Origin: Sanderia malayensis
Lineage: Eukaryota > Cnidaria > Scyphozoa > Semaeostomeae > Pelagiidae
DNA: 64,000 bases
Direction of reading: 5' to 3'
NCBI GenBank assembly: GCA_013076295.1
Contig: RQOL01000699.1
Coordinates: forward strand, 5,456,001 to 5,520,000
Position 1 is the stretch's first letter. Each line of letters begins with the position of its first letter. Position numbers and translations under genes: made by a program. A model generated the notes under the pieces. It saw only the letters and a program-made list of their open reading frames with translations, ran no database searches and was not told the DNA's origin. Below are positions 23,481 through 34,345 of the stretch, piece by piece.

Positions 23481-23524
23481 TTTGTGAGCCATTTAGCCAG
23501 TAACAAAAAAACTATATAGACCAT

Positions 23525-24250
23525 TTTATATAATACTCAGACACAATTGATAAATTCAATATTTACATGACAGGTTGAAGATTTCCAGTTCTATTTTTTC
23601 CTAAGTTGGAAACTGCAACCTGTGGCTCGGAGCGCAAGAAAATAAGGAAATGCAAGAAAATAGGAAAATCCAATATGACTAAAGTAGGCTAAAGTAATGT
23701 ATAAACACATTCATTGTGCCTAATGATTAAATGCTGCACTTGCAATTATTTGTTCGTCAAAAAAACAAAGTATGAACTGTCTCCCAACTTTTTGCTGCGG
23801 ATGTTTCTAGCGAGACTTGGGCCTTCGAAATATTCATGCACTGGAAATGAAAAAGAGGCTGCGAACGGCGCAGAAACGGAAGAGACAAGGGATGGACTAT
23901 TATTTTTTCAATTCCTGTTATCTCTTTCATTCAGCAAGGTCGCTGAAACGATCAGACAATTGTGATTTGAAACTCATTGCTGGGGCCGCATTGCACTTGA
24001 GGTAATTAGTAATTTAATCACTAATAATTGAGGGAAAGTAAGTTCATTATAGATGTTCTAAAAGCTGACACAATACTGAAAGATTCAATGTCTTTCGATA
24101 CAGCGACTTTCCATACAGAGTTTTAAAGTAGACCAATTGACCCAACAACAGTTTTGATTATCAAAAACTAATACACAAACTTGTGGATGTTTTTACACGA
24201 AGCTCCTTCGATGATATAGAATTCTAAATGGTACCTGGTAAGACGAAGAA
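23525..24250. other. No gene recognised
   Basis: Only short frames without identifiable domains. Confidence 0.35.
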
Positions 24251-24252
24251 GG

Positions 24253-24400
24253 TTGTTTTCCAGTGGAAGATTGAGCTTTACTGCCATTGCAAAAAAATCC
24301 TTCATGGATGAGCCCTTAATAGAGTGCTCTAAATGTAAAAGGTGGCTTCATGAAAGATGTGAATCTGGAAACATAAATGATCAACATTGGAAATGTACCA
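24253..24400 (+). pseudogene. PHD-finger fragment
   Basis: DEPLIECSKCKRWLHERCES is followed by QHWKC and reads as the central and C-terminal half of a PHD finger (CxxC...HxxC...C). An upstream YCHCKK in the neighbouring frame could be its first half, shifted by an indel. It runs into a minisatellite and has no other gene parts. Confidence 0.5.
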
Positions 24401-24487
24401 ATGTACCAATGTACCAATGTAACAATGTACCATTGATGTACAATGTACCATTGATGTACCAATGTACCAATCAACAAATATACCAAT
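24392..24487 (+). repeat. AATGTACC minisatellite
   Basis: Tandem AATGTACC/AATGTAACA/ATTGATGTACC units, about ten of 8-12 bp. Frames reading MYQCTNVP on plus and WYIGTLVH on minus over it are artefacts. Confidence 0.85.
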
Positions 24488-24599
24488 TGTAAAGGCATGT
24501 GCAAGAAAAGAACAAGGAACAATGATTCCAATGAAGAATAAGAAGGGCAAAGCAAACAATATTGTCGCAAACTGTGTAAATGATATATTTTAATGATGC

Positions 24600-25044
24600 A
24601 TTTTTTGCCATTGCCGTATTTTCTTGTAGACGTTTTGTTTTGTTATGTTGAATGTTCATTTGGTGATGCATGTTTCCTTAAATAGCAAGGGTACTGGAAG
24701 GGTACGAATGAAGGTCAGCTGTTTTTGAGAATAAAGCAAGGACGTAACAGGCAACGCTACGATGAACTTTACAAAGACAGGAACTTTATTCAAAAGTTCT
24801 CTTTAAAAAAATGGCGCTCTTCAGCACTTTTTGTTTTTCTAAAGATTTCGCTGTTTTTGTAAAGAAAGTCTGATTTTAAAATTGTCAACGTGCAATGGAC
24901 GTAGTCTACTTTGTACATGTGTCTGCAGGGCGTGGTCACATAACGTTTTCCAGTTTTTTGTGGCCCGAAAAATTTCACAACTAGTTAGAATTCCTTAAAA
25001 AATGCTATGGATGAAAATGTCCCATATGAATACGATCAGTGGGC
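24600..25044. other. No gene recognised
   Basis: AT-rich spacer; the end contains GAGGTGGGATGAAAT, related to the GAGGTGRG boxes next to the second Mutator-like copy at 54.2 kb. Confidence 0.35.
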
Positions 25045-26070
25045 GAGCACGGTGAGGTGGGATGAAATCGTCAAAAGTGCGCAACCGTGAATATTAAGTC
25101 GGTAAATCTAGCTTCCATACAACATGGCTGACAGGTCCAATTTACCAACTCCTTCCCGTAGCATTAAGTGTGCAACCATTGCAAGTGACAATCGAAGGAA
25201 GAGTTTTCGATGGTCAATTTCAATGGTGGAATATTTAATCAGCTGCTTGGAAGCATACAAAACAAAAATGGCGTACCAAAGCTTAGACTTTGATGCCAAT
25301 AGGCTGGCTCAAATAAAGGCCGCGAGGGAGGATCTACGAAACAAATAGAAAGTTTGGTGCAATTGGACTATATGATGCAATTATGCAAATGAACCTGTAG
25401 AAGAGATGTCAGTCCAAGAAAGGGCTCTAAATTTGAGAATGAAGAAATACCAATTCGTAAAAGTTCAGAAAGGGCACCAGCGCGTTCAAGAAAAAATTAA
25501 AGAGATTCGCCAAAACTTGTTCAAAGCTGTTACTATAGGAACGCGAAGTGGCAGTGATAAAATAGTGTTTGAATTTTACAAGCAACTTTGTGGGGTATGG
25601 GGTGGATCTCCATCAACAGACCCTTTAACGTTTGGTGTGGAAACGGATAATTTTCCATAATTGAAAGTAACAATGAATCACAGGTTGATCTTACAGAAAT
25701 TGAAAGTCGTAAAGAATTAGGCGACATCAAAAGTGCTTGAAACATTTTCATTCAGAGCTGCATGACTTCTGCTCTAAAATGGATTTGCCACCTCCAGTAC
25801 ACAAGAAAGCCCTTAATCAACATCTGTAGGAGATAGAGAGTGGAGTGATGCTGGAAGTAAGAGAAAAGATGGTTGATGCTGCTGGCCGTCTTCGAGAGAG
25901 ATATAGATTAGCAAGAAAAAGAAGAGACTAACAAAGAAGAGAAGCAGAAATGAAGCGATTTCTCATAAGCCAGGGAGTTTTGGTTTGGGAGCAAAGCCAG
26001 ATTTGCCAATCAAATGCAGCACTGATCATTCTAATAGGAATGATAGTCAAAAGAGACGAAAATTAAATTT
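25045..26070 (+). pseudogene. SANT/Myb-like plus Mutator-like transposase remnant, copy 1
   Basis: FRWSISMVEYLISCLEAYKT starts a MADF/Myb-SANT-like DNA-binding segment at 25124-25348. It is followed by QKGHQRVQEKIKEIRQNLFK and GTRSGSDKIVFEFYKQLCGV-WGGSPSTDP (25406-25660). Further on, CSKMDLPPPVHKKALNQHL and VDAAGRLRERYRLARK (about 25765-25925) look like the start of the family usually annotated as 'Mutator-like transposase domain'. Frameshifts and stops break it. The same module recurs, more degraded at its start but longer at its end, at 54.3-56.2 kb. Confidence 0.6.
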
Positions 26071-26487
26071 TTCGGAAAACAATGAAACAATTAATATTAC
26101 TTTTATTGATGAAAACTCAATTTACCAATTCTTTCAAGACAAAGATTTGTAATTTTTTGCAGAGTAAGCATGCTTTCATAACAAACTGTCACTGGGGTAA
26201 TAATATTTACCTTTTTTCTGTTGTATTTTATAATATTTGCTCTTGTAGCAATTTTTTTGGTAATGTTTAACGTCCATTAGGAACAGTTGATTCCAAAACT
26301 ATGATTCTTTTCACCGTCAAATTTAGCAGCCGAGTTCTACTCCTGGAGAAGCCTAACGGTGAGTTCAGATTCTGTGTGTATTCCTATTGATCTGTGTAGT
26401 TGATTGACAGAAGAGTCAGAAGTCTTAATAATAAGTCGTGCATGTAAGAAAAATGAGTCAGTATTGAGTTGATTATAAAAGGGTTGG

Positions 26488-27420
26488 TTGCTATTCGTTG
26501 ATGTTTTTCTGACTCACTCTGCTCGGAACCTGAGCACGCTACAAATTGATGACAGAGGCTTCTCGGATGGCATGGCCATTCAAATACTTCCAGAACATTT
26601 TGCTGGCGGTGACTTTATGACTTGGTTGCGTCATTTTGACCGTTGTGCTCGGGCCAACATGCGGAATGAAGCTATCCGCCTGATCAAACTTCCAGCATTA
26701 TTGTCTGGTCCGCCTGCCACTTACTTCGACTTTCGACTCCTTAGTTGCAAATAAAAAAGACACTTTGCCACATCTACTTGCTAGGAGATGCTTTACACCC
26801 ACAATTAATTGCGACAAATTTGGTCGTGACTTCGACACCCAAGTTTTACGTCCAGCTGAGAATCTTTCATTGCACCAGTGGCGCCTGAAAGATCTCCTCC
26901 GAAATGCCGAACCCGACCTTTCTGAAGATGTTTTCGAGGCTTTGTTGCGCCGGCAATTTATGAAAGGCTAAGGCTTGCCCATCACATCTGGATGAAACTA
27001 TTGGAATCAGATCCAAAACCTAATCTTGCAAGGATGGTTGATTTTGCTTAACGGCTTCGTGCTCTCGCACAGCTACCTGCTGACTCGCCGGCCACAGGAC
27101 CCCATTGCTTCCCAAGTCTCACAACCACAACAGCCGACGCTAAAACAGCAACGCCTTGGTCAATTGGAAGGCATTGTTTTCAAAATGGCGGATCAACAAG
27201 CCACACTAATCGTTGCTGTATCTTCACCTGCCACTGCTGCGCCCCCTGTACCTTCCTCTTCCAATTCAAAAAGGGGAATGGATTCCCGCATACGGTGCAT
27301 TTATTGCTACGAGAAGGACATATTGTTCGCAATTGCGCTCGTCACCGTGATGCAGAGCCGTGCACCATGTGTGGAGATTGGGGCCACTGCCCTCAGATTT
27401 GCCGAACAATTTTATTAGGT
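26488..27420 (+). pseudogene. LTR-retrotransposon gag remnant with CCHC knuckles
   Basis: ILPEHFAGGDFMTWLRHFDR is a capsid-like start, followed in shifted frames by LRPAENLSLHQWRLKDLL. At 27290-27410 two zinc knuckles are visible (CIYCYEKGHIVRNC across a frame change, and CTMCGDWGHCPQIC). It corresponds to Gypsy-type gag. Protease, RT and LTRs were not found next to it. Confidence 0.65.
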
Positions 27421-28955
27421 TTTCTTCTCAACAAGATCGTAAGTTTGAAAATGCTTAAAACATCCGTGGGATGCTTCAGAAAGGGAGAAGAGGGAAAGAA
27501 AAAACAAGAAAAAAGTATGATGCTTTTAACATAAATTAACATAATTGACATGATCAGTATAAGCACATAATCCCGCTGTCAGTAAGCTTTATTAAACACT
27601 TGATAGTGGTACACACTAGATTCAGAGATGATCAGAAACATGTAAGAATATATTTACTTGTAGCTACTTTCAGTTATAATCATACGGGCTTTCTATGAGT
27701 CATATCTACACACGATATCTAGAACACGATAAAAAGAGAGGTGAAAGAATCCAAAAAGGGAACCAAAAATATCTTACGTAATTTGACATTGTTTACGAAG
27801 AATAGCTGAGAAAAACGCTATTGTGTTTTTGGATGGCAAAAAAAGATTAAATTTTTATTCAGCTCAAATCTGTTTGAAATACCTGGATAGCATTTGAATT
27901 CAAATGATAACACGTCATGTTATTGTACTTCGTACATATTTTCGTGGAATCAAATGAGCGATGTGAAAAGCGCGTCGCCGGGGGATTAAGTATAAAGTAA
28001 GGAGAGAGCTTTGTTTTCACTGATTATAAAGGGGAGAGAATAAGAGAACCGCAGTAAGTTTGCTGAGGTTGAAACTTGTAACCTGTTTGAATTTTAATAG
28101 CTTTGGAAGTGTGATATGATTGTCAGGGTAGATATGATCTTTCCTCAGCAGCAAAATGAAAGCAATGCACGTACTTATACTAGAAAAACATGCCAGTGGA
28201 ATGCGGAGAAGAAAGAAGGAAAACAGAAAAAAAGAAAAAAGGAATGGCAAACAATGAAAGGTCAGGATCTCCAAACAAGAGTTATTTCATAAGAGAATAA
28301 CCTAAATTATGTTGCAAAGATTTTTCAAAAGAGATTTGATCAGACATCAGTCAAAGATTTTGTAATTGCAAGGAAACAAAGAACACAAAGAGAGTAGAAA
28401 AGCAAAGACAAAAAAAGAATAAAGTCTAACTTGTAAGAAGTGTAAGAATGTTTTTGGCAGGAAGGAATCTCTCATGGGATGAAATTGACAAAACTTGCCC
28501 CAATTCATACGGCAATAAAGAAAGCTGTGCTGTCGCTAAAAAGCGTTTGGGTGAAGAAAATAAATATAGTGCAAACATTATGTCACATCTTAAAATGATT
28601 GGCGTATTGGTATACGAATCTGATGAATGGTGATATTTCTGCAGCTGATATTGATGAAATGGAATCAATGTCAGAAGGACGTTTCATTGAGCGATTCCAG
28701 TGATAATAACTGAGAACTGACTTTTCAAGCTGCCTTCCTATTTTTATATTGATATGTACTATGAAAAATTTTTACCCAACATTTTGATGCAAAGAATTTT
28801 TTTTACCCAACCTTTTTAGTGTGGAAAATTTTGTTTACCCAACTGATTTCTCTTCGGTACCAAACCCTGGCTAAATAATGAACGGTCCCTATGAAGTTCA
28901 TTAACACAAAGTTATGACATTAACAAGCTCTATTTTCATTTTGCCACTCCTATTG
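27421..28955. other. No gene recognised; short TTTACCCAAC direct repeats
   Basis: Mostly AT-rich with short frames (a 61-codon frame at 28448 has no clear domain). Near 28767-28840 three copies of (T)TTTACCCAAC occur about 32 bp apart. Confidence 0.35.
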
Positions 28956-28959
28956 TTAA

Positions 28960-30671
28960 AGGGCTACTCTCACCATATTTTTTTATTTCATTTCTGGGTA
29001 GTTTTTGACGTAAAAACAGGTACTGCACTTTTTAAATTTCGAAATTCGCTCATTAACACCTCTTTTCACGGCTCTAAAAGTGCGATTTTCAGAAAAAAGT
29101 CGGGCAAAAAGAAAACTGGGGCGAGGCCGGTGTGACGTAGATGCCGGAACGCATGAAATTTATTTTATTGTGTTCAGTACCAATTCAATGTTTTGCATAT
29201 TATGGTCAAAACCAAGTCGTATTTAAAAAATTAAATCGTGCCACGAACTAGTTCAGGATCTGAGGAATCTGTTGATGCCTCGTTTATCATGAAAAGAGTG
29301 AGTTCTTTACGAAAATGAGGATGATTTGCTCACGCTTATGCTGCAAGCCGGCATGTTTTTCGACCTCAACGTCGCAGTCTCGAGCGAGCTTCACATACAG
29401 TCTTCAGTGGTGCGGGATAGTTTTAAACAACAATATGAATTCGAAATCTATTCAATTAAAGAGGAGCAAGCTCTCTTTCAACAATTTTTCGATAGAATTA
29501 ATAGTATGGAAAATTGGTGAGCTCTTATCTATGCATTTATAAGATTTAAACCAAATCGGGTCAGTTAAAAATTGCTAAATTGTAAAATTGCTAGGCCGAA
29601 CAGGTTCTGGCACGGGTAAAGCTATTTTGGATTAATAATGCATGAAAATAACCCTATTTGTCTTATCTGGTGTGTATTTGAAGCAGCAGCTCATATTTTG
29701 GTAATATTTCAAGTGTAGTTATGGTCATAGCTGTGTAGAAAAACTAGAAAATCCCTTCCAGGAGTGTGAACATTAATGTCCAGAGATCGAAGATTTCACA
29801 AGTTCAATGTGAATTCGAAGGAAAACTTTCCAGCACAATGTTGGGCTTCATACTGGTGTTCTAGTTTTGATCATATTGTCTGACTTTCTCAACAATATAC
29901 ACCTTTACTTTGCCTTAGGTTTCAATGTAATCACCAAGGTATATAATTTATAACAAGAACTCCATGGTTATGTCAACCAAACAATTTCAATTTGAGCAAT
30001 TTTTTAACAGCGCATCACTTCAGCATTTCAATATCTTTGACAAAAACCCAAGTAGTAAAGACAAAAATAATCCATAATTATCTTGCTAAAACCAAGCACA
30101 CGGCAAAACTTGATAAAATAGATTATAGAACTGATGGAAACGATAAACAAACTTATTATATTCACGAATAGTTGGTTGTTTATAACGCAAATGAAAGGAA
30201 GGAAGAGGTTGAGTGATGAACAGATAACAACGTGAGGTGTGTGAATACTGGAAAAATCCATTGTCACTGCATCAGTTTTGGTGTCAATTTTCAGCCCTTA
30301 ACAATGCCGAAAATTAAAAAAAAACACACGGGGAGATGTCAATAAGCTTTGTAATGATGGTGTTGAAGTAGTTTGAGAAAACATTTGTATTTATCATTGA
30401 AAACAAGGGAGAAAACCGGACGCGACGTTGATTTTTCCATACTGAAGCCAAAGAGAGAAGTTTTTTTGCGTTCCGGCATCTACGTCACACAACCTCGGCC
30501 CAGATCGTTTCATGTTGCGCGACATTTTCAGAAATGGCCTGAAAATCGCACTTTTGGAGCCGTGAAAAGAGGTGTTAATGAGCGAATTTCGAAATTTAAA
30601 AAGTGCAGTACCTGTTTTTACGTCAAAAACTACCCAGAAATGAAATAAAAAAATATGGTGAGAGTAGCCCT
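28960..30671. mobile_element. 1.7-kb long-TIR element with TTAA duplications (Kolobok-like)
   Basis: The left arm (28960 to about 29153, starting AGGGCTACTCTCACCATATT) and right arm (about 30460-30671) are inverted copies with one indel-rich patch. TTAA sits exactly outside both ends (28956-28959 and 30672-30675). TTAA targets occur in piggyBac, Kolobok and some Sola elements; the AGG terminus fits Kolobok (RRG) better than piggyBac (CCY). The interior has only short frames (for example 29326-29520, LQAGMFFDLNVAVSSELHIQ) without a recognisable transposase, so it is probably non-autonomous. Confidence 0.75.
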
Positions 30672-30697
30672 TTAAGGAGTTTGAAGAAGTTAATGCC

Positions 30698-30928
30698 GTG
30701 TTTCAAGCTACTAATATAGACCCAGAGATTTTAATGAAAGAGCTTAACATCCACTACCAGTCTCTGAAGCAAAGAGTTTACGACAAACATGGCAATGACA
30801 TACCTATGTCAAGTGTATATCTTGGAGTCAAATTATTGTTAAGAGAAGATTCAAGGAACCGAGACAAGCATAAAAGTCTTTTATCAATGAAGAAAAGATG
30901 CGCGGTAGTTGCAACATCCGCGTTGTAA
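30698..30928 (+). other. Unrecognised 76-codon frame
   Basis: The frame starts just right of the TTAA element and reads NIDPEILMKELNIHYQSLKQ. It may be the far 5' part of the Tc1 remnant or unrelated. No domain assigned. Confidence 0.25.
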
Positions 30929-30956
30929 CTACCGCGAAGTTCATAAATGTGCCAAA

Positions 30957-31345
30957 TGGTATTAAAAATAAAGTAAGAAAACAAAAACGATTTATTTCCA
31001 TGATTAACCGAGCTGCACGTGTGAGATGGGCTAAGGTACTGTCACACTGGGAAAAAATCAACTAGGAAAATGTAGTTTTCTCCGATGAATGCAGGTTTAG
31101 TCTTAAAAATGACTGCAAAAAGTTACGAGTTTGGTGCACATCCAAATAACTCAACAACCCAGAGCTTTTTCAGCCAACATTTCAAAATACAATATCTGTG
31201 ATGTTTTGGGGGTGCATTGGGCCTAAGAGGACGGGGAAGTGGGTCAAGTGTGAAAGACGAATGAATGCAGCAAAATACGTATCTTTCTTGCAAAACAACA
31301 TTACCCCTAGCATTAAACTGATGTTTGGTAAAGCAGAAAGCCCCC
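30957..31345 (+). pseudogene. Tc1/mariner transposase remnant
   Basis: AARVRWAKVLSHWEKIN, ENVVFSDECRFSLKND (first catalytic region, SDE), ISVMFWGCIGPKRTGKWVK and MNAAKYVSFLQNNITPSIKL match the DDE domain of Tc1-like transposases in order. In-frame stops occur after HWEKIN and CTSK. The remnant ends at a C-rich run before the third catalytic residue, where Rep-like coding begins. Confidence 0.8.
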
Positions 31346-31355
31346 CCCCCCTCCA

Positions 31356-31700
31356 ATGCAAGAAGCAGATGTGACAGCAAAGAAATGGTTTTTTACGTTG
31401 AACAACTACACAGAAGTACAGTATCAATTAATAAAAACCATGCGACAAGACCCACAAGGTATGATGAAGTATATCATAGTGGGAGAAAGGGTAGGAGACA
31501 ATAACACACAACATTTACAAGGTTTTAAATGCAACTCGAGCAAAAGAAACGGCTACAGGGCCTAAAGGACGCCATCGGAATCCAAACAATTCACCTGGGA
31601 AAAAGACGGGGGTCAGCAGAAGAGGCACGTGACTACTGCAAAATGGATGGGAAATAGTGGGAAGCTGGACAAATGTCCAAATCTGATGACCGCAACGACC
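31356..31700 (+). pseudogene. Endogenous CRESS-DNA virus Rep (HUH) fragment
   Basis: The three rolling-circle-replication motifs are present in order. Motif I is in KKWFFTLNNYTE (31380-31415), motif II is HLQGF (about 31512-31526), and motif III is DYCKMDG (about 31631-31651) in a shifted frame after a break near 31550-31565. Rep of circovirus-like single-stranded DNA viruses uses the motif III tyrosine to nick the origin. The SF3 helicase domain is not recognised downstream. The frame is broken and the copy is fused to transposon debris, so it is a fossil insertion, not a working gene. Confidence 0.75.
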
Positions 31701-31739
31701 CCGCAATAATGGCAAAAGAAATGGCAAAAGGGGTGTTAC

Positions 31740-32206
31740 GGCTGATGTAATCATTAATTTTACATATGTTCACAATATTACGAAATTGCCTTGTGATCAA
31801 CTCACGCGCTTGTGACAAGGACGTGATCTTCTATGATTTTTATTTTAAATGATTCATTGTAACAAGATGATTCAGACTTTGATTATTGGAGCTAGAATAC
31901 ACACGTGTGGTCTTTTCTCGCTTGTTGAACCTTGCTACCCAACATTTGGTGACAGAGGTGCAAGTCAGAATTTTGTATGTGCTCTGAATATGGCGAAAAT
32001 TTCTCCAGAAAAGTTTGATAGTGGTGATTTTGCTTCGTGGCTTCGTCAATTTGAGTGCTGTGCCGCTGCCAATGGATGGGATCACGCTCGAAGACTCTCT
32101 ATCTTGCCAGCCTATTTGCGTGGACCTGCTGCCACTTACCACTGTTCTTTGGCCGCTGCCCAGAAGAACCCATATCCTGCTCGCTCTTACTACAAAGAGT
32201 AACTAA
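31740..32206 (+). pseudogene. Gag N-terminal fragment with possible LTR/PBS edge
   Basis: MAKISPEKFDSGDFASWLRQ and FECCAAANGWDHARRLSILP-AYLRGPAATY resemble a Gypsy gag start, and parallel the gag start at 26.5 kb. Just upstream is CATTTGGTGACAGAGG, a primer-binding-site-like edge also seen as GATGACAGAGG at 26.55 kb. The rest of gag is missing. Confidence 0.55.
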
Positions 32207-32309
32207 AGTAAACTATCAGCAAAAGCCAAGAAGAAATGACCAATTATCAAGTGATAATCAACGTAATCTACACAATGCTCAGCCATATTGGCTGTAAGAA
32301 AGATTTAAT

Positions 32310-32815
32310 TTGGAAAACATGGATGAAAATGAATGTGAAGTGGAGCTCAGATTCAGAAAAGAAGAAATTTATGATCTCATTTGTCTGTTACAATTTCCAG
32401 AAGCCCTCAGGGGCAGCAACAAAATTGTTTATGATGCTGTGGAGGCTCTCTATATGTGGCTGAAAAGACACACATATCTATGCAGATACGTAGACCTCAT
32501 TCCACGTTTTGCTAGCCCAATGTTTCAACTTTGTATGGCTTACATTATGGTCAGAGACACAGATATGGTTATCTGCTCAGCGACTTGGATCAACCATGCC
32601 TATCCTCTCCTAATCTCAAAATATTTGCAGATGAAATCCTCGACAAAGGAGCTACACTTGAGAATTGTTAGAGTTTTGTGATGGAATGTGGAAAGCATAC
32701 AGAAACGTAATTCTTGATGCCAACATCCAAGGCTGCTGCTTTCACTGGACCCAAGCAGTTCGTGGAAAGACTTCAGTAAAGAGGAAGGGCGAGAAGCCCG
32801 AGGCCTTATAAGGGG
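32310..32815 (+). pseudogene. PIF/Harbinger transposase remnant
   Basis: EVELRFRKEEIYDLICLLQF, EALYMWLKRHTYLCRYVDLI and PRFASPMFQLC match the N-terminal half of HARBI1-like transposases (RF.K..I..L...L, L..FLKR..YPCRY.D..P.F.R). A degraded GFVDGTVRP-like region follows to about 32810. Stops and frame changes break it. Confidence 0.65.
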
Positions 32816-32845
32816 TATTGGAAATATGAAATATTCGGGAATTTT

Positions 32846-33983
32846 TTGGGGGGATATAAATATTTAGGTTTTTCGGTTTTGAAATATGAAGTAACGTTGA
32901 TTCCCAGTATGAAATATGAAATAAAGAAACAACTAAATATTTCTTTAAATTCAAAATTCAACGAACTCAAAATCCACATGGCACGACGATACGAAGAAAA
33001 CGAAGCTATACCTGCCGTTGAGGAAAATATTCGAGAAAATGCTAGGCCACAAAGAACGATTGTTGACATTCAGACATTCTCTGGGAAAGATGAAGAAGAT
33101 ATTGCTGAGTGGTTGATTCGCTGGGAAGTCGCAGCAAATGCAAACAACTGGACTCCACAGCAACAACTGACGATGATACCTGTCTATCTGACCGGAAGAG
33201 CTGGGCGTGTATTTTGGAGATTCCCAGAAAACGTCAGGAATAGCCTCGAAGAATTGAAGGATTCCCTCGATGAAACATTCAGCACGGAAAAGAAGCGATA
33301 TTTGGCCAGACAGAAACTCCACGAGATAAAACAGGGATCCAAAGAGTCTGTCATAGAGTTTTCTGAACGAGTAGACAAACTCGTTATGAAGGGGCATGAT
33401 GGCTTGGACAGTGCAACGAAAAAAACCGAATCGCCAGCGAATGCTTCATCAAAGGACTGCGGCAAGAGATAAAAGAGACGGTGTGGGAAAAGTGCCCCAA
33501 TTCCTTTAAAGAAGCTATCCAGTCCGCAGAAAGAAGGGAGGTTTTCCTTAACTCGGTTTTCCTTAACTCGGCAAGCGGTCTGCTGGTGTGAATGAAGTTT
33601 CAGAAGACCTGATTGGCCTGATCCAGAAGTTTAATAGCGATAGAGAACGCAGTAATCAGGAAATCTGGAAAGCAATACAGAGCTTAACGACCGCGGTACA
33701 GGAACTAGCAACAGCCAGAAGAAATGATAACACCTGGAATCAACCCCCTGGAGCAGAAAGAAGAACCCCTATCGTGTGTTATGGATGCAATCAGACTGGT
33801 CACATAAGACGAAATTGCCCCTTGGCTCAGTACAGACAGCCAATGCACATGAACCCAGCATTGGATAGAAGATGCCCAGCAGCCGAAGAACCGATTTCAG
33901 AACGCCCAGATCCTGGTGCCAGACAGACGGAGAGATTGAAGAAGAGCAGCAAGTCTGTCCGGATTCAGAAATTGTCGATCTAA
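32846..33983 (+). pseudogene. Gypsy gag (capsid and CCHC nucleocapsid)
   Basis: The capsid-like domain (IVDIQTFSGKDEEDIAEWLI, LTMIPVYLTGRAGRVFWRFP) spans about 32980-33420. After a frame change near 33415 the nucleocapsid frame 33588-33983 carries one zinc knuckle, CYGCNQTGHIRRNC. Gag packages element RNA. The 5' LTR is not found upstream; sequence before 32960 consists of odd GAAATATGAAAT repeats. One or more indels separate capsid from nucleocapsid. Confidence 0.8.
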
Positions 33984-34345
33984 ACTGCTCGTTGATTTCA
34001 AGATTGGCGAAGGAAGGAACTTGGGTTAGGGGTAAAACGAACAATGTTGATGTGGACATTTTTGTTGACACTGGGGAAAGGTATAATTTAATTGACTATA
34101 ATTTTTGGAATGAGGTTTGCATGGGTAGAAAATTTCGTGATACTTTAACTTCGCTTGTTGGAGCTGGCGGGAAGAATTTGGCTGTGATTGGTGAAGGGAA
34201 CGTTTCACTTTGCATAGGAGGAGCTTATTTTGATTTGTTTGTTGTTATTGTAGGTGATTTTAAGTTTCATTTGCTATTGGGAGATACATTTTTGAGAGAA
34301 GAAAATTTTGTTATTGTGAAAAAGTGTTGGGAACACATGGGGTAG
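33872..34345 (+). pseudogene. Gypsy aspartic protease region
   Basis: VDVDIFVDTGERYNLIDYNF holds the catalytic DTG at about 34057-34080, and [14 protein letters not shown] is the C-terminal flap/ILG-like end. It overlaps the gag end in another frame, as is common in Gypsy pol. The next frame (RT) overlaps at 34324. Confidence 0.7.

Noticed and set aside
24316..24570. Minus-strand membrane-like frames (YIVHQWYIVTLVH...)
   Set aside because: By-products of the AATGTACC minisatellite.
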